From Desulfobacterales bacterium (GTDB lineage Bacteria > Desulfobacterota > Desulfobacteria > Desulfobacterales > 4be13): DNA of 6,131 nucleotides. Positions 1 through 6,100 of this stretch are shown here, one piece after another (positions within the stretch are counted from its first letter, which is position 1; each line of letters begins with the position of its first letter). The notes under the pieces are model-generated. The model made no database searches. It had not been told where the DNA came from and was given only the letters and a program-made list of their open reading frames with translations. Location of the stretch: contig JAOZLU010000431.1 in NCBI GenBank assembly GCA_029934695.1, positions 1 through 6,131 of the forward strand, in the 5' to 3' direction. The translations under genes were made by a program, and so were the position numbers.

Positions 1-2
1 GG

Positions 3-1235
3 GACATCACAGCCTCCCTCACATTTCGGATATGGGATATGAGTGAGGGAACCGGGGGCGAGACCGCTGATGCAACTGAAGGCGGCGGAAGAACCATATT
101 CAGTGAGGAGACAGTTGAGGGGAATATCACAGTCTCAATGGCGGAAGATGCTGTATCAGTCCGTTTCAGCGGCACGGTGAAAGATTTCAGCGGCAATCCT
201 GTTCCGGGAGTCCGCATCAGCGTGCTGTCAGATGAGGAGACGGTCGGGAGCGGTGAGACAGACCGGCACGGAACATACAGCATCGGATACCGGGCCTGCC
301 TTATGGATTATGTCCATATCCTCAGAGCAGTGCCGCCGGAAGATACGCCTTATGCGGATTATGCAGAGGAGATATCTTTCAGGGAGGACGGAAGTGTCGT
401 GAGGGACATCCGGCTGGCTCACAGTCAGCCCTCGACAATTTGGGGGCAGGTCTGCGACAGCAGGGACAGCCGCCCGATTTCCGGTGCCCATGTTGTCGCA
501 TATTCGAGAAGCACATTCTGGGCGAATGAGACAGAAACCCGGGATGACGGCATTTATCAGTTCACCAGTCTGCCGGAGGCTTGGGATTATGTGGTGATCG
601 CCGAGACAGACGGATATGTCACACAGCGGAAAACCGGCCTCTCTGACGGAAGCACGGTCAGTTTCCGGCTTGAGTCACTCAGCGGTTCGATCACAGGCTA
701 TGTCAGGGATGCCGGCGGAACAGGGATGAAATCAGCACTTGTGGAAATCCGTTCGGAGACTTCGTATTTCAGAAAATCCGTGCTTACTGATGAGGACGGG
801 TATTATGAAATCAGAAATCTGCCGACTTACGGCTATTATGAGGTCACAGCGGAGAAACCCGGTTATGCGCCCGCTTCCGAGGGGCAGAGGCGCGCAGGCG
901 ACAGCGTGACTCTCACGCTTGACGCAGGCGGGAAAATCACCGGCACGGTGAGACTTTCCGACGGCACCGCCCTGCCGGCCGGCACCACTGTCATAATAAA
1001 GGTGTTCAGAAAGGGGTTCCAGGGCTGCGTCGGCACAGCATCTGCGGATGACCGGGGGAATTTCAGCATCACCGGCCTGGCCTCCGGTATGAAATACGAA
1101 CTGAAATTCAGCCGGTTCGGCACAGATACGCGGCAATGGGTCGGCAGAGGCGGCATCGGCACAGGGAAACGGGAGGATGCGGAAGCATACAGTGCCGGCG
1201 CAACTGTGAACTTCAGGTTCGGCAGCACGAAGTGA
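3..1235 (+). CDS. C-terminal part of a multi-module carboxypeptidase-regulatory-like (Ig-like) surface protein, 5' end outside window
   Basis: The frame is open from the first complete codon at position 3 and ends at TGA 1233-1235, giving 410 residues of a longer protein. An ATG at 39 is in frame but has no ribosome binding site and follows coding-like sequence (ITASLTFRIWD), so it is probably internal. Four tandem beta-sandwich modules are visible at roughly nt 153-422, 423-671, 672-926 and 927-1226. Each has the signature of carboxypeptidase-regulatory-like domains: a G-x-V opening strand (SGTVKD, WGQVCD, TGYVRD, TGTVRL), a short strand such as PGVRISV, SGAHVVAY or SALVEIRS, then a T-D-x-x-G-x-Y/F turn (TDRHGTYSI, TRDDGIYQF, TDEDGYYEI, ADDRGNFSI) followed by a G/N-L segment. 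Such modules are non-catalytic stalks or adhesion and binding scaffolds of exported proteins. The protein ends directly after module four, with no dockerin-like tail or membrane anchor, unlike the next two genes. The specific role is unknown. Confidence 0.85.
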   Translation, partial: DITASLTFRIWDMSEGTGGETADATEGGGRTIFSEETVEGNITVSMAEDAVSVRFSGTVKDFSGNPVPGVRISVLSDEETVGSGETDRHGTYSIGYRACLMDYVHILRAVPPEDTPYADYAEEISFREDGSVVRDIRLAHSQPSTIWGQVCDSRDSRPISGAHVVAYSRSTFWANETETRDDGIYQFTSLPEAWDYVVIAETDGYVTQRKTGLSDGSTVSFRLESLSGSITGYVRDAGGTGMKSALVEIRSETSYFRKSVLTDEDGYYEIRNLPTYGYYEVTAEKPGYAPASEGQRRAGDSVTLTLDAGGKITGTVRLSDGTALPAGTTVIIKVFRKGFQGCVGTASADDRGNFSITGLASGMKYELKFSRFGTDTRQWVGRGGIGTGKREDAEAYSAGATVNFRFGSTK

Positions 1236-1253
1236 TCCGGCTGTGCCGCCGGC

Positions 1254-1343
1254 CCGGATTTGTCAGTCCGGTGGGAGCCGGCAGATTCGTGTCCCTGCCC
1301 GGATTGGCAAATCCGGGCCGCCGGATTTGTCAGTCCGGCGGGA
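1254..1343. repeat. Cluster of three related short palindromes (REP-like)
   Basis: Three hairpin-forming units fill the middle of the gap between the first two genes. Unit 1 (1254-1271) is CCGGATT-TGTC-AGTCCGG. Unit 2 (1297-1318) is a perfect 9-bp stem GCCCGGATT / AATCCGGGC around the loop GGCA. Unit 3 (1318-1341) repeats the unit 1 core with a 10-bp stem that includes one T-G pair. Units 1 and 3 share 22 of 23 bases (1254-1276 versus 1321-1343). The shared GGATTTG...CAAATCC theme suggests copies of one dispersed extragenic palindrome family. Unit 2 could also help terminate the upstream transcript, but no T-run follows. The repeats and stems are seen directly; family membership is inferred. 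Confidence 0.8.
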
Positions 1344-1374
1344 ACGGGGGCGAACAAAGAAAAAAATTTACAAC

Positions 1375-1379
1375 AGGAG
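1375..1379 (+). promoter_or_regulatory. Ribosome binding site of the gene at 1386
   Basis: AGGAG sits six bases before ATG 1386. This decides the start: the open frame continues upstream as far as a TTG at 1260, but that extension would translate through the palindromic repeats, and only the 1386 start gives a signal peptide at the N-terminus. Confidence 0.8.
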
Positions 1380-1385
1380 TCAACA

Positions 1386-2210
1386 ATGAAAAAGAGGTTT
1401 GTTCCGGGCATTGTTTTTGTGATATTCTGGCTTGCGCTGCGGATCGGACCCGCGACAGGCCAGAACGTGGGTGAGGTGCGGAATCTGTTTTCGAACACGC
1501 ACAGCTATAAACCGTCATGGGTTTCCCAGATAGAAGTGTCCTGGGATATGCCCGAGGGAGATCCTTACTGTTATTATGCGGTGTTCAACACGGAGGCCGG
1601 TTATAAATTCGACGATCTGAACACAGTCGGCATGCCCTGCATGAGGGCAACGACTTTCATGAGCCGGGATTACGCTTCGTCGGAGCCGGATGATGTGAGG
1701 TATCACTGTCATGTCGCGGCGGTTGACGGTGACGGGGAGATCGGGCAGACAAAGACCGCCGGGCCTTTCCGAATTGATGTGGTTCCGCCGTCTGATGCGT
1801 ATGTCATCACATCACAGACCGCCCCGACCCGGAGCGTCAGGCTCGCGGTGGGGGCAGACGGGGCTTCGGAGATGTATGTGAGCAATTACACTTATGAGAA
1901 ATACGGTGAATGGGAGCCTTTCTTCTTTTCCAGGAGATGGGAACTGACCCGGGGCGGCGGTGAAAAGACAGTATATGTCCGCTTCAGGGACCTTGCCGGA
2001 AACACCGCAGACGTGTCCGCCACCATAAACCGCATTCTCGGAGACATTGACAAAGACAGGGAGATCGGACTGAGGGACGCTGTGTCGGTCCTTCAGCTGC
2101 TGGCAGGGGCAGTCATTCGGAACATCAATCCCGATGCGGATGTGAACGACGACGGAAAGATCGGGGCTGCGGAGCTGATTTTTATCATGGGAAAGGCTTC
2201 GGGGCAGTGA
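1386..2210 (+). CDS. Secreted fibronectin/Ig-like protein with C-terminal dockerin-like domain
   Basis: The product has 274 residues. Residues 1-26 form a signal peptide: MKKR, a hydrophobic core (GIVFVIFWLAL) and a likely cleavage site at ATG-Q near residue 25. Residues about 45-135 resemble a fibronectin type III-like module with an aromatic-rich strand (IEVSWDMP) and the motif HCHVAAVDGDGEIG...GPFRIDVVPP, typical of large exported proteins. Residues about 136-215 form a second beta module with EMYVSN and KTVYVRFRDLAGN, a signature common in bacterial surface proteins with Ig-like repeats. Residues 219-270 are dockerin-like: two 12-residue calcium loops, D220-D222-D224-E226-D231 and D252-N254-D256-K258-E263, each followed by a helix (AVSVLQLLAG and ELIFIMGKA). 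Three Cys (62, 85, 108) could form disulfides after export. The domain architecture suggests a secreted, calcium-stabilised, non-enzymatic binding protein. In cellulosomal bacteria dockerins bind cohesins; in this type of organism the partner is unknown. The family assignments are from motif recognition only. Confidence 0.88.
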   Translation: MKKRFVPGIVFVIFWLALRIGPATGQNVGEVRNLFSNTHSYKPSWVSQIEVSWDMPEGDPYCYYAVFNTEAGYKFDDLNTVGMPCMRATTFMSRDYASSEPDDVRYHCHVAAVDGDGEIGQTKTAGPFRIDVVPPSDAYVITSQTAPTRSVRLAVGADGASEMYVSNYTYEKYGEWEPFFFSRRWELTRGGGEKTVYVRFRDLAGNTADVSATINRILGDIDKDREIGLRDAVSVLQLLAGAVIRNINPDADVNDDGKIGAAELIFIMGKASGQ

Positions 2211-2218
2211 TCAGTGAA

Positions 2219-2276
2219 AAGCCGGGTTTCTTTCCCGTATTCCGGGCCGGAAATCGGATGAGAGGAAACCCGGCTT
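2219..2276. terminator. Inverted repeat after the dockerin-like gene, possible terminator
   Basis: AAGCCGGGTTTC (2219-2230) and GAAACCCGGCTT (2265-2276) form a perfect 12-bp stem starting eight bases after the stop codon. The 34-base loop contains a smaller hairpin, CCCG 2234-2237 with CGGG 2243-2246. Placement and stem strength suit a transcription terminator or an mRNA 3' end stabiliser. No T-tract follows (CTCCTGAACGG), so a simple intrinsic terminator is not certain and a repeat element is an alternative. Confidence 0.5.
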
Positions 2277-2309
2277 CTCCTGAACGGATTTTCGCCGCCG
2301 AAATTTTAA

Positions 2310-2321
2310 AACATGCATGTT
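2310..2321. promoter_or_regulatory. 12-bp perfect palindrome upstream of the gene at 2341
   Basis: AACATGCATGTT is a perfect palindrome lying in an AT-rich leader (AAATTTTAAA before, GAAAATAAAGG after), six bases before the ribosome binding site. Its position in the 5' leader would suit an operator or a leader hairpin. No promoter boxes can be assigned with confidence and a palindrome this short may be chance. Confidence 0.25.
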
Positions 2322-2327
2322 GAAAAT

Positions 2328-2334
2328 AAAGGAG
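2328..2334 (+). promoter_or_regulatory. Ribosome binding site of the gene at 2341
   Basis: AAAGGAG lies six bases before ATG 2341. It rules out the in-frame ATG at 2317, which has no such site and would place extra charged residues (MLKIKEKF) ahead of an otherwise standard signal peptide. Confidence 0.8.
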
Positions 2335-2340
2335 AAATTT

Positions 2341-2952
2341 ATGAAAAGAATTTTTTGTCCGGCAATGGCGGCTGTTCTTGCGGTTTCCGCCCTGTTTTCC
2401 GGGGGAACCGCGCACGCTGTCAGGATAGCTTATGAACTCACTGACGTCGCCAATGTGTATCCGGACAGGGATCTGTGGCAGTGTGTGTACACGGTTTCCG
2501 ACCATTCCTTCGGAGACCGTGACGGCTTCACCATTTACTTTGAATACGGTCTTTATGAGGAGATTCTCATTCCGGATTCCGAAGCAGGGGACTGGGATCT
2601 GATTGCGTGGGATCCGGAGCCGATCTTTGATGTGCCGGATGACGGCGGGTACGATGCCCTGGCCCTGACAGATGAGGCCTCCCTGGCAGACCCTTTTGTC
2701 GTGGATTTCACCTGGACGGGCGACGGAAGACCCGGACCCCAGGCGTTTGATGTCTATGACGCTGAGAATAATTATGAGACTCATACGACGGAAAGAGGAT
2801 TGGGGGAACTCAGCCTCGGCGACGCCATCCGATGTCTGCGGGTGCTGACAGGGATATCCGGGGATATTTCCTCGGAGACAGATGTCACCGGGGACGGGAA
2901 GACAGGTCTGGAAGATGCTGTCCGCATTCTTCAGGCAGTCGCGGGCACATGA
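2341..2952 (+). CDS. Small secreted protein with degenerate C-terminal dockerin-like domain
   Basis: The product has 203 residues. Residues 1-26 form a signal peptide (MKRIF, hydrophobic core, cleavage at AHA-V). The mature body (27 to about 150) is acidic and beta-rich: YELTDV...LWQCVYTVSD, FTIYFEYGLYEEI, WDLIAWDPEP, DDGGYDALALTD and FTWTGDGRPGPQAFDVYD. This order of motifs resembles a domain found in short exported proteins that usually end in a PEP-CTERM sorting tail; the resemblance is from memory and function is unknown for that group. Here the tail is instead dockerin-like (156-203). Its first repeat keeps the helix (LGDAIRCLRVLTG) but lacks the acidic calcium loop, while the second has a good loop (D181-T183-D185-K187-D192) and helix (AVRILQAVAG). 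The gene follows the other dockerin-like gene by 130 bases and its stop codon overlaps the first unit of a tandem repeat. It probably acts outside the cytoplasm; the partner is unknown. Confidence 0.85.
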   Translation: MKRIFCPAMAAVLAVSALFSGGTAHAVRIAYELTDVANVYPDRDLWQCVYTVSDHSFGDRDGFTIYFEYGLYEEILIPDSEAGDWDLIAWDPEPIFDVPDDGGYDALALTDEASLADPFVVDFTWTGDGRPGPQAFDVYDAENNYETHTTERGLGELSLGDAIRCLRVLTGISGDISSETDVTGDGKTGLEDAVRILQAVAGT

Positions 2953-2975
2953 ATTATGAATTATGAATTATGAAT
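2950..2975. repeat. TGAATTA tandem repeat
   Basis: The heptamer TGAATTA occurs three times head to tail (2950-2970) followed by a partial copy, TGAAT. The first TGA is the stop codon of the preceding gene. Arrays of this kind are common between genes in several repeat-rich bacterial genomes and often sit at the edge of a palindromic element, as here. Confidence 0.9.
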
Positions 2976-3054
2976 GCAGGGTGGGTGCAGCGAAGCGGAA
3001 CCCACCTTATGCGGATTTCCGGAGAATTCCGCTGGCGCAGCACCCACCCTGCAT
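2974..3054. repeat. 81-bp element with 15-bp terminal inverted repeats (MITE/REP-like)
   Basis: ATGCAGGGTGGGTGC (2974-2988) and GCACCCACCCTGCAT (3040-3054) are perfect inverted repeats. Inside are a second, alternative pairing (GGTGGGT 2980-2986 with ACCCACC 3000-3006) and a small hairpin (GCGGA 3011-3015 with TCCGC 3028-3032). The GGTGGGT...GCGAAGCGGAACCCACC core resembles a widely dispersed extragenic palindrome. The element codes for nothing recognisable and fills the gap before the large protease-like gene; in RNA it would form a long stem that could end or stabilise the upstream transcript. Mobility is an inference. Confidence 0.75.
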
Positions 3055-3089
3055 TTTCCCGAAGCACTTAACTGAATTTCAATGAGAAA

Positions 3090-3095
3090 AAGGAG
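3090..3095 (+). promoter_or_regulatory. Ribosome binding site of the gene at 3105
   Basis: AAGGAG lies nine bases before ATG 3105. An in-frame TAA at 3069-3071 and the absence of an ATG, GTG or TTG between it and 3105 fix the start. Confidence 0.85.
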
Positions 3096-3104
3096 AATCA
3101 GACA

Positions 3105-6100
3105 ATGAGACAGATCATCACCGCACTGCTTGTCGTTATTCTGGCAGTGTCATCATCATCATCAGCAGCAGCGGCAGGGGAGAACCTGACCGTGGGCAAC
3201 TATGTGCTTGCGGGCAGGGAACGGATTGAACGGTCGGTATATGACTACACATTCCGGGCCGACATCACAAATAATAACACCTATGACATCCGGAACGCCA
3301 CCGCCAAACTGAAGGACAACGCCGTGTCTGCCGATGTTCCCGACGGAACCCTGAGTTTCGGCGATGTGCCGGCCGGCGGAACCGTCACGAGCACGGACAC
3401 CTTCACCGTCCGGGTGAACAGGCGGTTCGAATTCGAGGCGTCGTCCCTGACCTGGGAGACGGACTTCTCCTCGGACGTCCCGCCGGAGATCACCCTCACG
3501 ATGCATGACTATCTGTATCCCGCCGCAGGCCGCCCGGAAGGAATCAGCTTCACCCTGGAATTCAGGAGCTATGACACAGATACCTACACGCTCCGCATAT
3601 CCCAGACCGTCGAAACCGACACCGGGGGCGAAATATCCGTTGAGGCCGATTTCCCGTCGGAATGGACTGCGGACACCAGCGGAACATGGCTGCTGTCCGA
3701 GACCGTCACCGCGCACGAGCCCGGCATGTTCGGAGTGATGGTGACGACCGTGACCATTGTCGGAACCGATGTGAGCGAGGAAGCCGAGACGATTCTCAGG
3801 GTGGAAAAAGAGTACGAGGCTCCGCTTCTGAGATCGCTGCGCATCACTCCGAGTGCGATTTCTGTTTCAGAGGAAGCCGGTGTCATCTTCTGGACCGATC
3901 TGGGAATGCCGGACATAAAACCCTCGGAAATCGTGCTTGAGGAAACAGACGGATCCGGAAATCCGCTCAGAACCCTGGGACAGCTTGTTGATGACGGAAC
4001 TTCCGGAGACTCCCGGCCTGACAACGGCGTCTATACCGGAACATTCGATATTGTCTCGAATGCCGAAGGTACGTTCTTTTTCCGGGGCAAAGCGACTTTC
4101 CCTGGTGTTCCGGAACCGGTATATACAGACCTGTGTAAATTCGGTGTGACGCGCTTTCCGACAGGAGTGGAACCCACGGATACTTCAAAGATCGTCACAG
4201 ATCCTGAAACAGGTGTGAGACTGATTTCCAATGAGGTGTCGGTTTCATTTGCAGAGGGAACGGATCCCGATACCATCAAGGCGATAGCCGACACGGTTGA
4301 CGGCACTGTCGTCGGAATGACTTACGGTCTCGGATTTTATCAGATAAGATTCCCGGGTAACGATGATGTGACGGGTGTTTACAGAGTTATAGCCATATTA
4401 AAAAGCTTTCCGGAGGTTGAAACGGCCGAACCCGTTTTTACTGCTTACTCTGCTTCATATACACAGGATGAATCGAGTTACAGAGATTCACATACACCGG
4501 ATGATTCAAGTTACAGCAATAACCGTCAATGGGCATTGTCCAGAATCAGGGCTGACGAGGCGTGGGTGATCAGCAGAGGCAAAGATATCGTCGTCGGTGT
4601 GCTTGACAGCGGTGCAGACCGTTTTCACCCCGATCTTGAAGGGAATATTCTCGAACCGACAGCGGAGGGAATCTATAATGACATAATCGACTTGAATGGC
4701 CATGGCACCGCCATGACAGGCATCATAGCCGCGGTGGCGAACAATGATACCGATCTGGAAGAAAATGTGGTCGGAATAGCGTGGAACAGCAAAGTATTAC
4801 CCCTGAAGGCCTTAGGCGAAAAACAGAGTGAGATGTCAGATGTGACAATATCGGAAGCGATCTATCAGGCAATCAGTGATACGGAACGTGTACATATAAT
4901 AAATATGAGCGGTTATATTCAGCATTCTGTTCGCCTGAAAAGTGCTGTCAGAAAAGCATTCAGCAAGGACATTTTAGTTGTTGCCTCCAGTCCGCAGTAT
5001 GGTTCTCCATATCCAGCTCGATATGCCGATCTCGGCGAAGATATCGCTTCCAATGTTCTGTCTGTCAATCTTTCCCTCCGTCATGAATGTATGGACTGTT
5101 ACGGTTCGCATACCAACATCATGGCACCCGGCAAAGATATTCTTACAACCATGCCGAGATATCCCGTGTATATGACCAAAGATCCCGATAGTAAATATCG
5201 CTATGAGTATTCTGTAAATTATACTTACTTTTCAGCGATTTCTCCTTCTGCGGCCACGGCGGTCACATCGGGAGCGGCGGCGGTGCTCTGGTCCGCATAT
5301 CCGCACTGGAGTGCCGCACAGGTGAGGGACAGGCTGGTCAGCACAGGAAGGCAGGTGTCCGAGGCGACTGTTTACAGACTGACCGACACGGCTTTGGCCG
5401 GACTGCGGGAGGAAGGCGTCCTGAAACATCCGCTCACAGAGGAGGACAGGGACAGAACAGAGAAATTATACACTTTGTCCATAGGATGCGAAGATGATCG
5501 TTTTACTCATTTCCTCAGTGATGAGGAAAAGGAGGCAAAAACAGAAATGTGCAGCGGCAGCATACAGGACAAAGCAGCAGAACTCTCCGATATTGAAGAC
5601 AGACTGAGAAAGACAGTGTTCAGTCTGATCAGGTTATACGATGCGGAATATGAGGAAAACTCCTGCACTTTTTACATCATTAAAGATATGCCATTGAGAA
5701 TCCGCATGTTCAGTGCAGACCCTTTTCCTCTTACCGATGACGAGAGAGATATTTTATCGGAATTCTATCCGCGGGCTTATTGTCTTATCAATCAGAACGG
5801 GGTTGAGAACTATTCGGAATATATTGATAAGATATGCATCACGGAGGAAATGACGGAGGAAGAATTATGTTCCAAAGACCCGAATGTCTGCGATGAGATA
5901 TTGTTCACTCCTGAATATCCGGACAGAGACACGTTTATAAACCTCTTTGAAGACTGTAAAAAAATAAGCGGGCCGAGTTTTATGGCGAAACAGAAAATTC
6001 TGAATTACACAGCTTTCCCCAATCAGGGACGGGGCCAGAGAAGGCTTGATCTCTTTGACGCTGTGTTCAACGGAAATTTCGATATCGGGCTTTCCGAGTG

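Noticed and set aside
1260..1385. N-terminal extension of the second gene from a TTG at 1260
   Set aside because: It would translate the palindromic repeats and place 42 residues before an otherwise perfect signal peptide; the ribosome binding site supports 1386.
863..1498. Long minus-strand open frame opposite the first gene and the gap
   Set aside because: It runs across the repeat-filled gap and the start of the next gene, its protein has no recognisable motif, and the plus-strand frame has clear domain signatures.
2185..2784. Minus-strand open frame of about 199 codons
   Set aside because: It is antisense to the signal peptide and body of the gene at 2341 and to the inverted repeat at 2219-2276; it has no domain or convincing start.
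2950..3054. CRISPR array or origin of replication
   Set aside because: The heptamer units have no spacers, and there are no DnaA-box-like clusters or rep gene nearby.
2963..3085. 40-codon open frame beginning MNYEC within the repeat element
   Set aside because: It consists almost wholly of the heptamer array and the inverted-repeat element, has no ribosome binding site, and matches the kind of spurious small gene often predicted from such repeats.
3162..4306. Several overlapping minus-strand and alternative plus-strand open frames
   Set aside because: They shadow the GC-rich N-terminal part of the subtilase-like gene, where stop codons are rare in all frames. The products are low in recognisable motifs.
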